A stretch of DNA of 64,000 bases. It comes from Vitis vinifera. Its lineage: Eukaryota; Streptophyta; Magnoliopsida; Vitales; Vitaceae. The notes under the pieces are model-generated. The model saw only the letters and a list, made by a program, of their open reading frames with translations. It was not told the DNA's origin and did not search any database. The position numbers and the translations under genes were made by a program. Every line of letters starts with the position of its first letter. Positions within the stretch are counted from its first letter, which is position 1. Below are positions 1 to 11,900 of this stretch, piece by piece. The stretch lies in assembly GCF_030704535.1 (NCBI RefSeq), contig NC_081823.1, positions 6,020,501-6,084,500 on the forward strand, read 5' to 3'.

Positions 1-490
1 CTTAATGATTAAATTGACTTTAAGTTAAATAGTTTATAAGTCAATGACTTAAATTTTATTACTTATTTTCTTACTTTAAGTATTAAAGTTAGTTGACAAA
101 TTTAACTTATAATTTTAGTCTAAATCATCAAATTGACGTATTTAGCATTATTAATTTTAATTAATATTTATATTTTTACTAATCTTATGCAATAAATTTA
201 TTTGTTACATATTCATACTTAAAATAAAGAATTGTAGATACATAGGATGACTACAAAAATATTTACTCTAAAAGATAAGTTGTGAATGTAGAATCATAGT
301 TATAAAATATACTTTCAATAAATAGGAGTAAATAAAAAAAAATTGAAATTAAGAATAAGTTAACTATTTTAATTTAATACTAAAAATTATTTTTTATTTT
401 ACATTGTAATATTAAGTTATTTTATCAAACATACTTAATTTATTTAATGACTTAAATTAAATTATTAAGTTAATTTACTAAATACCCTCT
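1..490. repeat. AT-rich inverted-repeat element, cut by window edge
   Basis: Very AT-rich DNA made of TTAAGT/ACTTAA-type words. The right edge (about 425-487) reads, on the reverse strand, as a run that begins GGGTATTTAGTAAATTAACT and is clearly related to the sequence starting at 41603. The left part carries similar words in the opposite sense, so this looks like a non-autonomous inverted-repeat transposon whose left end lies outside the window. No coding potential is visible. Confidence 0.45.
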
Positions 491-539
491 TTAAAAAAAT
501 GGTTATGTTATTATTGCTCTTTGGATGAGCACTTGGGTT

Positions 540-1080
540 ACTTCCAAATAGTCACAACATTGGTAAATCACAAAAAAGACCATTTTTGTATGACCAATTG
601 ATACTTACACCTACAAGAGGATGTCTTTCAACTTGTGTAATTAATGTTACCATCCCATTTCAAATGTGCATGTTAAATATCTTTAGTGGTATGGTTGAAA
701 GGACGATAGAGGTTTTCATAGATCGAAGATCTTACAACCTATGGGAAGATTTTTTATGATTGTTTTGTTCAATTTGAAGAATGTCCTAAAAATATGTATT
801 GAGAATGACCTAATGCTTAATTGGAAGAAGTGTCACTTCAAGACAACTTCACGAGACGTACTTGATCTCATCTTCATGTTTTAGATGTGCATGTTAAATA
901 TTAAGAATGATAATAGAGGTTTTCATAAATGATCTTAATGTTAGAAAGACTCGTGATGATTGTTTGTTCAATTTGAAGGAAGTCCTCAAGAGACATGTGG
1001 TGAATGAATCCTCAATTGGAAGAAGTGTCACTTCATGGCAACTTGAGGAATTGTATTCGTCGTATGATCTCCAAATAGGA
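540..1080 (+). mobile_element. Decayed LTR-retrotransposon reverse-transcriptase fragment, part present twice
   Basis: Conceptual translation in shifting frames gives pieces resembling the Ty3/gypsy reverse transcriptase palm: a KKTIF-type stretch, then TYKRMSFNLCN, then FQMCMLNIFSGMVERTIEVF, and further on NWKKCHFMA. Stops and frameshifts are frequent, so nothing can be made from it. The segment from the MCMLNI region to the LNW(K)KCHF region occurs at about 665-842 and again at about 882-1042, in a shorter diverged form. Domain assignment is from remembered family motifs. Confidence 0.55.
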
Positions 1081-2496
1081 ATCTAACAAAAATTGAATAT
1101 TGCAAGGGGAGTTCACTTAGCTCATCCTTTCGAACTTGCAGAGCCCTTCAGACCCTTGGGCCTTACATGGGGCCCTAGGGCCTTACACGGTGGCCCTCAA
1201 CTAAGAAATTCCTCCATTACGCTCAACCCCTTTAAGAGGTTAAGCTACATTCTAGCATCACTTTTCCCGTATAATGTAACACAAAAGGTTAAGAGGGATG
1301 ACCAGCAAAGAGAAAAATGATGAAGAGTTAAAGAAGGAACCCTCCTACCTAAAAGGAATTCTCCTCTCCATTATTCCAATTTGTTCTTGTGTTTGAATGA
1401 GAAAAAATTCTATCTTTTCTAAAAGCTGTCAACCCCACATTAATTTTAGTTCATCATGGGCAGGGACACTATTGCTAACATAGATTATAACATTATAACC
1501 TCTATATAAAATGCCAATATAGATCGAAAAGCAACGGTTTAAATAACATCTACTAATATCATTGAAAACATTGTTAAAATACTTTTACAAATGTGAGCTA
1601 ACATCAGGAAAGCAACAAAAAAATTTTGGTTTCAACAACATAGAAGGAATAGGAAAGGAGCATATAGAACTACTTCAAATTTAAGTCGATCTTTTGGAAT
1701 TATCATCTCTGTGTTGTTTCTAAAGTGAAGTTACTACCTCGCTTTGGTACTGTAAATAACCACAGTTTTCTATGTAAGCAGACCCAATTGCATGTGACCT
1801 TTTCTCATGTTCATTCTGTGTTTCTTTAATTGTCCACAGCCTCTCAGGAGCTAAAACAAGGAGAACGATCGCAATTTGCTTAATTAAATTCAGTGATTAC
1901 AAAGAGTGGATTTCAAAATAGTGAAGGACTTGCTCTTGATCACTTTTTGCCATGGTCAAAAGCGCTAAAGCAGAAAAGTTATCAATGTGCTAAGGGGGAA
2001 ATATTGCAAAATTTCTGGGAATTGAGTGTTATATATGAAATTCTGGGAGAAGAAGATTTGAGCTAATCCGCAGATCAGATCACTAACAAGAACTGCCATG
2101 GAAGATTTGTTTCTTCAAGCAAATTTGAATTCAAACTTCCAGGATTAGATGTCATCAAAGTTACCCGAAGCACAAGATATGAATATGCTTGATGATGATC
2201 AAGTAAAGCATAACCCCACGAAATACGTTAAGAAAAAGATTCAACAGAATAACATGGTTCTGATTAGAAAAGTGTCCATATGCTTTGCACTATAAGCCAA
2301 GAAATCAAAAGAAAGGAGAATAACAAAAAGAAGCAAAAGCTTCACTGCCACAGCTTGCAGAGTTCTTGCTACCTGCCCCTACAAAACCAGGACAAACGAT
2401 GCCATTCATGTCATCCGTTTAGCTTCATCCAAATCTGACACTACTGCTTTCAGCTCAAAAATCCTCCATTCTGACTGCCCATTTGTTCTCTTTCCA
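1081..2496. other. Intergenic, no gene seen
   Basis: Contains a short GC-richer patch (about 1125-1200) and otherwise ordinary AT-rich DNA leading into the next gene. The 75-aa frame at 1093-1320 starts in retroelement-flanking sequence and resembles nothing I recognise. The last few hundred bases presumably hold the promoter and 5' UTR of the early nodulin-like gene, but I see no clear TATA box. Confidence 0.4.
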
Positions 2497-3274
2497 ATGG
2501 CTGATTCCATTCTCACATCAGATCACCTGAAAAAGGCATTACATGTGTTGGGGCTCCTGAGTCTCTTGCTGCTGATGCAGAAAGTTGGTGCGACTGAGTT
2601 CAAAGTTGGAGGCCCAAATGGTTGGTCTGTTCCTGCTGATGCTGCACTCAGCTATAACCAATGGGCGGAAAGGAATCGGTTTCAAAGGGGCGATTCTCTG
2701 CGTAAGTCCTTTCATCATAGTTTGATCAATGATCTAGGCTTTCTGGGAAGTTCATTGTTCACCATACAATGCTCAGATTAATTCCATTTTCTGTTTGATT
2801 ACTGCAGTGTTTGTTTACCCGGCTGGCAACGACTCGGTGCTCTATGTAAACAAGGATGATCATAACAATTGCAACACGGCAACACCCCTGGAACTGCACA
2901 AGGATGGGCACACTACTTTCAAGTTGAATCAGTCTGGTGCTCACTACTTCATAAGTGGGGTAGTAGATAACTGTCTCAAGAATGAAAAACTAGTGGTGGT
3001 TGTTCTTGCAGAGAGGAGCAAGGAATCTTTAACCCCTGCTTCCCCACCATCTGGATCAACAGATATAGTCCCACCATCTGGATCAACAGATATAGTCCCA
3101 TCTCCGGCACCTGCAGGCGAGGAATCTCCTTCTCCACCTGAGGGGTTGGTGCAGATAGCCCCCTCCCCACCTCCTGGAGGTGAGGAGCCTTCTCCAAGTG
3201 GAGCTTCATCGGTATTTATCAGTTTTATCGGTTCCATCGGAGCTCTTGTTGGTTCATCTCTTCTTCTAGCTTGA
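2497..3274 (+). CDS. Early nodulin-like protein (phytocyanin family), GPI-anchor type
   Basis: Two exons, 2497-2701 and 2808-3274, with a 106-bp GT-AG intron placed in the usual phytocyanin position; they join in frame to give 223 aa. Order: hydrophobic signal peptide (about residues 1-32), a plastocyanin-like domain (about 33-135) starting EFKVGGPNGW and holding two conserved cysteines, a Pro/Ser/Glu-rich arabinogalactan-like linker, and a C-terminal hydrophobic tail suited to GPI anchoring. Family knowledge predicts an apoplastic, plasma-membrane-anchored protein. Copper-binding phytocyanins have His-Cys-His-Met/Gln; here the first His position reads NDSV, and the second Cys is followed by LKNEKL with no His, so it should not bind a type-1 copper. 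This places it with the ENODLs rather than stellacyanins or uclacyanins. Poly-T at about 3318-3340 and an AATAAA-like signal near 3519 lie downstream. Confidence 0.93.
3044..3097 (+). repeat. 27-bp in-frame tandem duplication in the ENODL linker
   Basis: Two identical consecutive 27-bp units (3044-3070 and 3071-3097) each encode the nine residues PPSGSTDIV in the proline-rich linker. Perfect identity suggests a recent slippage or duplication event, probably length-polymorphic. Confidence 0.9.
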
Positions 3275-3754
3275 AGGTTTGCAGCAAGAGTTGGATTTCC
3301 ATCTTTGTGTATTGGTTTTTTTTTTTTTTTTTTTTTTCTTTTTTTGGGGTTTTCGTCTATGATTCTTCCCCAACCTTGCTCCCAGTGGATTGAAATGGGA
3401 ATTCAAGAATGGTTTGGTGTTTGGGATATATTTGTTACAATAGAGAAATAAGCTGACGGTGACCATCTACATTGGCTTGATGATTATATTCACTATGTAA
3501 GTACAATGTAAATAAGGAAATAAAATGGGTTTACACTCTGAAAGCACGAATTTTCTTGTTTCTGTCCAAAGGATTTGTGGGCTTGTTTGATTCTGTTATT
3601 GGAAGTGTTTTGCAGGCTGGATCTCGTAAGAACGTAAACTCAAAACATCAATTTAACGCACCATGAGTTCTTTTAAAAAGTAAAAAATTCTCCAAAACAA
3701 GTAACCAGCCTCGATTTGGATACACTTCTTGTTTATGTTTTTAAAACCAAATAA

Positions 3755-4011
3755 TAAGGTCTGTTTGGAAGCTGGTTTTGAGGACAATTTTTTGTTCTCC
3801 ACAACAAAAAAAACAAAAAAAATGTATTTGATAACTAAAAACTATTTTCTAAGACTGTTTTAAGAAATAATTATATAAACATGTGGAATAATTAAAAATA
3901 AAACACTAAATATAAAAATTATTAAAAACATTTTAAGTTTTCAATCACATGATCGTTTTCAAAAACCGTTTTTCAAAATTGTTTTCGAAAATAATTACCT
4001 AACAGACCTTA
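3755..4011. mobile_element. Putative MITE with AAGGTCTGTTTGG-type ends
   Basis: The left end reads AAGGTCTGTTTGGAAGCT and the right end is CTAACAGACCTT, its near inverse. The inside is AT-rich with TTTTCAAAA-type words that can fold back. No clear target-site duplication is visible, so class is uncertain (hAT- or PIF-like MITE). Confidence 0.5.
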
Positions 4012-4045
4012 AACTTTTATATAGACATAAGAATTTCAAGAGATT

Positions 4046-4402
4046 TAGAGTGCGTCTGACAATGACTCTAAAAAACGTTTCTAATTTTTCTAATACTTAA
4101 GGATAAAAAAAATTTAAGTGTTAAAAATATTAGAAGTGTTTCCTAAAATCACTTCCAAACGAGTTCTTAGAGCTCATTTGATAGTGATTTGAAGTGCTTT
4201 TAATATTTCTAATACTTAAAATTTTTATCATTTAAGTGTTAAAAATACTAAAAACGTTTTCTAGAATCACTTCCAAATGCACTCTTAGAACGTGTTTGAT
4301 ATTTATTTAAAAAAATATTTCTACCATTTTTAATACTTAAAAAATAAAAAATTTCAAGTGTTTAAAAAAATAGAAACACTTCTTAAAATCACTACACTCT
4401 TA
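4046..4402. mobile_element. Three tandem copies of a ~120-bp foldback MITE
   Basis: Three consecutive diverged units (about 4046-4168, 4169-4287, 4288-4402). Each begins GAGTGCGT/GAGCTCAT/GAACGTGT followed by TTGAYAATGA-type sequence, contains a central TACTTAA...TTAAGTGTT palindrome, and ends with AAAATCACTTCCAAA...CTCTTA, the inverse of the start. Related single copies lie at 33388-33513 and 63758-63883. Confidence 0.65.
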
Positions 4403-5353
4403 AAATGTGTTTAATAATATTTGCTAGCCATTTTTAGTTAAAGTATTTTTTCTTAAATTGTTTTTAGAAAACTCACCTATAAAGTATTTCCATTAAAATT
4501 ATTACAAGTGATTTTTTAACACAACAATTTATTTTTCAGATCAATTTTAAAAGTGTTTTTCAAACTTTACCAAACTCCCTTTTTTTTTTGTTTTTCTTTT
4601 TTTAAAAAAAATACTTTCTAAACTAAAAACACTTTTTAAAATCATTATCAAACAGAGTAAATGATAATGGTTTTAAAAACTATTTAAAAAAAAAATTTAA
4701 GGTATCAAAAAATTTTATTACCTCAAATTTTAAATTTTCCAAAAATGAGTTTTTAAAAGAATAAAGTAAATCTAAATATTTTTATATGATTTTCCACTTT
4801 TATATAAAAGAATTTTTATTTTAAAAAATATAAATAAATAAATAAAGAGACCCCAGTCCTTCAATTATCCACTCTGATATTTCTTCTTAGCAAAATGGAA
4901 CTTGCATAACAGAATCAGAAATGTTTATTGACTGGTAATGAGAAGGAAATTGGCTTTGCAAATATTAGGGAAACTTGTAGGGAGCCACAATTCAGACTAC
5001 ATCTTTGATTGCTGAGTAAACTGAGAAAAAAGAAGGAAAAGCAATTGTGATCACAATTTCCTGTTTTCAAGGACCAAGACAATGAAAAGTTTGAAGGTTC
5101 ACTCATATTATCTGCTTTCTCAGGAATCGAACATAGCCCAGAAGAGAAAAGAAGGTGATAAAAATAAATCCTTGCATGCATTACCCAAAATCTTTCTTTA
5201 ATCATTTCCTGTATGAGCAACTAGAGTGGCTAATATGTTTATGTTTTCTCATGCATATTCGAGAGGGGCATACACATTGGCACTTCTTTTTACATAGACC
5301 ATGTCACACAGACAAATGGGGTGTGAGAAATATGCCAATAATTCATCTTCCCA
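4403..5353. other. AT-rich intergenic DNA and 3' UTR of the minus-strand PDI-like gene
   Basis: 4403-4850 is low-complexity AT-rich sequence with more TTTTTAAAA-type repeat words. From about 4900 to 5353 the base composition becomes less biased, consistent with the 3' UTR of the minus-strand gene that stops at 5354. The short frames here carry no recognisable domains. Confidence 0.4.
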
Positions 5354-8300
5354 TCAAAAATTTTTCCCTAGTTCAATCTTTTTCATCAGTCTCATTGTGT
5401 TGTGCAGAACTGAGTCCAATATCCCAGCAACCTGAAACAACCCACAAGGAAGAATAATTCAAAAGCTGAATTTGATGGATTATAAAAGGAAAATTTACTA
5501 AAGGAAAACCAACCGTGAAAACACCTCCAATGATGGCACAGACATTTGTAATAAAGTGCCAGAAGGACTTCCTATTTTCTGTCACTAAGACCTGATCAAA
5601 GGAAGAGAGAAAGTTAAGAGAATAGAAAAATGAAATGCAGGTAGAATCCTATTGCACATGAAGAACTGTATGGTTTGCTACAGACCTGCATAGGAGATAG
5701 CTCGAAATGGAATTTTGCAACAGGGATATATAAACTCTGCACCAAACTACTGTGGGCTGTGTACTCATACTCCTCGACCAACTTATGATCACGAGTTGTT
5801 ATCACCTCTGTTTTCACTACTTGAAGATAATGCTCTATCTGCAAATTTGTAATTAGGAAACCACAGTTATGCAGGGGGAAAGACTGGCATATTCTTCATT
5901 TTGAAATATGGTACCATTTATCTAATACCTTATTTGCTTGTAGAGCTATTCAGCACATGCAACATTCACGGTCATGGACAACAATGAGTCTCCTGAAGGC
6001 TAGTTTTCTTTTTTCTTTTTTTTGACAGAGAGTAACCTAGGTATCTAATTAGATTTTATTGACTGTGCCAGGAAGGAAATGACAACTCATGTACAGAGTC
6101 TATGGGCAAAGACTAGTGTTAAGATCTGCCTTGTATCACATGTTCCCTCACAATAATGGTTAATAAAGCCTCACAAATTTTCTGACTCAATGGCACAAGC
6201 CAGCATTCCTGGAAAAATAAAACAAGATGACACCAAAAGAATTATAGAGCAAGGCCAGGGCACTTGAGAAGGGAGAAGCAGTTGTGAATTCATTCAATCA
6301 ACTATTCCCATTTATGCACCTTCCAAGTAATCGGCCAGCATTATCACTTTCACTCTTCAACAAATGTCAAGACTCCTTAAAGCAAGAAACAGTGAACAAA
6401 TCACTAGGCAATTCAATTAGTTGGGCCTTTTGTCCCAGCAAAAGCTCCTAGCATGCAACAGAAAAAATTGTAAACCTAAAAATACTGCCTATGATCCATT
6501 ATTCATTCAACCAGTATGAAGGGAGCTAAATCTTCTATAGCTGTAGGCCCCTTAACTTTGTTTAACTTTGTGGAATGGTTGGGTTCTTGTTAAGGGCCGG
6601 TGAGTGCTTGTGTTTTTGTTGTTTTTTTAGGTGACACTTGTATACTCCCTGTATGCTCTGGGTCGCCTTTCAAGCACCCTTTTTCTAATGTATCTTTGTG
6701 CTTACCTATAAAAAAAAAAAAGGATATTTAGGGAACCTCTATATCCCATATCCTTCTCCTTGAAAATCCTCCAAGTTTATGCATCTTACTCACGCATGTG
6801 GTAGGTAAAAAACAGCAGAATTCTTTTTTGACATTTTAGAGAGAAGAATAGTGAAACAAATAAGGAATTAGAAGATCATCGAGGAACAGAAGCTTACAGT
6901 AACATTTGCATTTGAATCACTAGGATGACTAATATATGACCGGCCATTCAATCTATCATGGCTTCCACCAATATATGGTAGCACTCGTTTCATATCACTC
7001 ATCACCCTTGGTGCAATCTTTCTGCCAAATGAAAGGTGGGAAATAACATGTGACATGTTCATTTGAGAGGGATCAAAGGAATGGGATCCCGAGCGAGCTG
7101 AAATGACAAGGTTGCCTGGAACCTGCACCAGTATGAGGATAACTCGCTTAAATATCAAGCATTTTCTAAAACAAAATTAGAAGTCAAGTAAAAAATTTAG
7201 ATTTGGTTCCAATATAACTACTAGTATGGGAAAAAATATGCCAAAACAAAAAGGAAATTTGTTAATATATCTCACATGTCAATACCACTTGTTATGCAAT
7301 ATGACTGCGGGGAAATGATGGATAACTAGCGGTACAGAAATTGGTTGAGATCAAGCTATTTATCTAATATAAGCTTCTTTTGATCTTTGTTTAAATATGA
7401 ATCTAAAATATGATCCTATAAATTCTATACATCTTGTTGAGATTAAAACATATCTAAAATATGCTCCTATAATTCTATTATCTTTGTTTAAATAACTATA
7501 CCTTCTTAACACGCACAAAACCTTCAATTCTGCATCCACCTGTTCTGGGTGCAGGACGTTTTATATGGTCTGCCGTACTATCAGATTTATTCTCCAAAGC
7601 TAGCCTCTGAGACTCCAGTGGAATTGGAGCAACCAAAGTTTCCATCGTCTACAAGGGATGAGAATGCTAAATCAAGACATGTACCACTCTATACCTAATA
7701 GGCAATAGAATTATAAAGTCCACCAGTCAACTACATCCGTAAGTATTGACCATGTAACAGATAAAAGTAATGCCAATTCTACTTTGAATTTGTTCTTACA
7801 GTAACCAGGGTATCTGTATCTCGATCTCCATAATAGGATTCGTGATCATGGTGTCCGTGATCGTCCCTGTGGAGAAAACTAGTCAGATAACAATGTTGCA
7901 TAATAAAGCTAAGAAGAAAAGCCCATGTAACTAGCAGAACTTTGTGAAGTAGAATATTATAACAGGAGTCATAAGAAATAAATAATGAATCCATAACTAA
8001 AATGCTAGCTGAATCATTTTTAATAATAAACCAGAAAATGTTCATATAAAAAAACTATTAAATTGGAAACTGAAATTTAGTGCCATCTGAATCGTTCTCC
8101 TGTATAACCTATTAGGGACTGTACCAGAAAAACACCAATCACAAATGAGCAGGACTTGGTGCCTCCTTATAAAATTTCCTGCATAAACTGTATGCGGTGA
8201 GTTGGCACATCTTGACCTCATAACTTATAAACTAAGGTTCAATTGGAACAATAGTTTATTCCATTAGGTGCAATATGACTGGTCATGTAGCTGTTAATTG

Positions 8301-8962
8301 GTTTGAGACCTATGTCCACAAGGACATTCGAAGAAATGTTTGAACAAGATAAGAACTAAACAAAGTTTTCTAGTGATATTAGAGGAAAAATAATAAGGGA
8401 TGACAATAAGAAAAAAAAACATTTCATAACTAAAACAGCAATTAATCTTTATTCGAAAATGTTTAAATTTTGAAAATTAGGACTAGACATTTTACGATCA
8501 GCATTCTAACTTTGACGCTTATTGAAGATTATGGCAACAATGATCTTTAAATTAAGCATATACTTAAAATGAAAAAAAAAAAAAAATCATTTACATCTGA
8601 TGAAAAGAACAATAAAGATACATAAGGATACATCTTATTTACCTCACATCACTTCCTTTACGGAAAATACGAATAGACGGATAACCCTGTATGTGATGCC
8701 TGAAGATTCATTGTGTAATACATGTTAACAGCAAAAAAGAAACAAGAAACAAATACAAATACAAAAACAAATAATAATAATAATAATAATGATAGTAATA
8801 ATAATAACTACAATTACAACTACATGTTGTAAATAATTGTTAACAATTAACCAAAATGGAATGGCAATATAACAAAGAAAGAGAGAAAAAGATTATTTGT
8901 ACTTCATGATAATGCTCCAAAAGAAAAATGCAATCATTTAAAATAGGTAATAATATTCTAAA

Positions 8963-8999
<37 letters not shown>

Positions 9000-11900
9000 C
9001 AGAAGATCTTTAACTTGGAAACTCAACATAAAGAAAACTTTAATAGACTGCTGAATTTAGCATGAAATACTAAAGATTACAAATGAAGAAACTAATTATG
9101 AGGCTGAGAATGACTTTCAATTTCAGAAAATTCACCAAATAGCAGTGACATGTTACAAGCTTACTTATAAATAAATAATGGATTAAAAATGAGGGCTCAA
9201 CTGACATGCATTAACATTCTACAAGTTCAGTTGCAAAACAGGAATTCTGCTATAAGTTTTGGTAATGACTAATAAACAAGTAAATCTTAGGATGAGATAG
9301 AATCATAGAAGTAGAGCAGAGAGTGGCTGGGTTCAGCTTAGGACCAAAACTGCTAAAACATCCCAGCAGAAAATGGTGCATTTCTGGCAGTTCACATACT
9401 AGCTGAAACTACCGTTTCTGGTCAGTATCAGAAACACTGTTCATCCATCAATAGACCTAATCCAAATTATAGGACTACGCCAGGACCAAACCTAAACTAA
9501 CCAGTGTTGAATTGAATCTTACCAGTCAGTACTGGGGATTATTACAAATTGTTGAACTTGCTGCTTACCAACACACAATTATATGCAGCAACATGAGTCA
9601 TGGACAGGCTTCTTTGCCTGCTTTAGTTCCCCATCTAAACAACTAGACAGTAAGTGATTTTTAGTGCCTCATGGACTCTTCCTTACCATCTCTGGGAAAA
9701 AGTCACCAACTAACAGCACTAAATCAATTCACTAGGCATTTCTGATGATTCAAGATGGGATATAAAAATTCTGTGATTCTTTAAATTTTTTCAAGTAAGA
9801 GAGAGAAGGAGAAATGGAAATAAAAACAATGAAAATCTATCTTATTCTCGATGAATAGAACATATTATCCAAATCACCCACCACTAAAAATACAAAAAAA
9901 AAAAGAAACATATAATATTAAACTAGAAAATACCTCCTACACAATTCACCTTCTTCAGTGCAGTCAACCTTTGCCATAACAATTCGCCCATCCAATTCTG
10001 GGTCATATCTAAAAGCAAGTATGAATGTGAGACTTTAGATAGCATATTGTCAAAATAATGCTGTTGAATATGTTTAACAAAGGAGATGATAAGGTACACC
10101 ATTGACAAAGTTCATTTGCAAGAAAAAAAAAAAAAACCTATTAGAAGTACCTTTCTCTTATTATTTTGGCCGCCTTCTCCCATGAAGGTTTCTGAGGAAA
10201 TAAATTGGAGTGAGGCAAAAAGAATAATAAAAATACTAGCAACGCTTGTAATGGCATCACTAAATGAAAGAGTTTCTAAATGAACAATTTAATCAAGTCC
10301 AGAATATGTATTACTTGACTAATGAAAAACACAAGCGATGAATTCAAAAGGAGCAAATGGTAGCCATTAGCCATAAATTCCTTTTCTAAGGATGTTGACC
10401 ACTTGGAGGTAATGATCACTAAAGGAATTAAAATAAAAGAAAAATATTTAGAAGTGTATATCAAGGTTGTCGACAAGAATGAGACAAACTCCTAGGAGCA
10501 CATTCCATATGAAGATGTTCTAAGATATAATGGAATCGTATAAAGTTACTCTAACAAGTGTACAAGGATGTCCCATTGAATCCAACAATGATGTATGGAC
10601 ATCCACAATTTAAGCTAGGAGTTTGCTAGCCCTTGAAGCCTACCTCAAGTAGCAAGGGGGATGTGGGAGGTTCCAGGTTCAATTGCCAACTAGGGGAAAA
10701 AGAGTTGCCTCTCCAAAAAATAAAATATAATAATATAATAAAATTAAATTAAAACACGGAGTTTGCTAAATCTCATACTCAGAAAGGATGAACGAGAATG
10801 CTAATTCAAGCAGCATCGAGGAACAACTAGACAATTTTCTTAAAAGCTTGAATATCATATCCAAATAATGCGCTTCCCTTACCACCATTAGTATATTGTA
10901 GAGACACACAATCACATTTTGTAGGTGCTTAAAATCACACATGTTGCATATTCATTTAAGGGTGGGAATTCATGGTCTTTTTAGTCTCATTCGGCCAATC
11001 CACTACATAAACAATAACCCAAATGAATGATTTATTTAGTATTTTAATTCTTTGAACAGTGAAAAGTTTATAAAACTAATTTGAAAAACCATGTTGGAAA
11101 TCAGATGGCTAGACCTCTCTTATTTGGTTGGTTTTGTACACTTAAATTTGGGCTCCCATCAAATGGTGAGCCTTGATATATAAAATAAACGTGCCATGTA
11201 CTGTACTGGATTTGCGCTCATGTGACTGCATGCTCCCTCATAGTAGCATGTGGAATTAAAAAAAAATGGATTTTTCTCAATAAAATAATTCATTCCACAG
11301 GGTTTTTTGGATGGATAAAGTATCTTTATGGTTCATAGGGCTTAAGAATTTTTATGGTTGTATTGGAATTTTTTTCCCTTCAAAAAAAGTTACCAGGCGA
11401 GTACTCCAATAGCACCAAGGAGCAAAGAAATTGACAACCAAAATAGCATGCCTGCAAAAGAAATATTAGCAATAAATCAAACAGAAATATCACTAAATTC
11501 ACTGTGGCTGTATGGCAAGGAAATTCTTCACCATGAAATTGTGGAAACTTGAAAAATCACAGGTTTAAAACTCAGATTCATGACTTACTGATGTGAATAT
11601 TTATAAAAATTCTGAGCTGTTAGTGAAGCAGAACCTTCACTATATTCTTCATCAGTTTCATCTCCATGCTTGATGACTTTCCCAACTGGTCCTGAATGAA
11701 ACTCAGCGCCAGTAGGTCTTAAATCTGGATCTATTGAATACTTACGAATAGTTTTTGTTATGTTCAGCCTGTTCTGCAAATGAGAGAACATAAGTTTAGG
11801 CCAGTTCTTACTGCACTCAGATAAATAATAAGTCACAAAATAGTTCAAAATCGGGGAGTAACAAATCACATACATATGAATAGACACACACATATAATAC

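Noticed and set aside
2944-3237. 97-aa and 77-aa minus-strand frames opposite the ENODL linker
   Set aside because: Shadow frames of the proline-rich repeat coding region.
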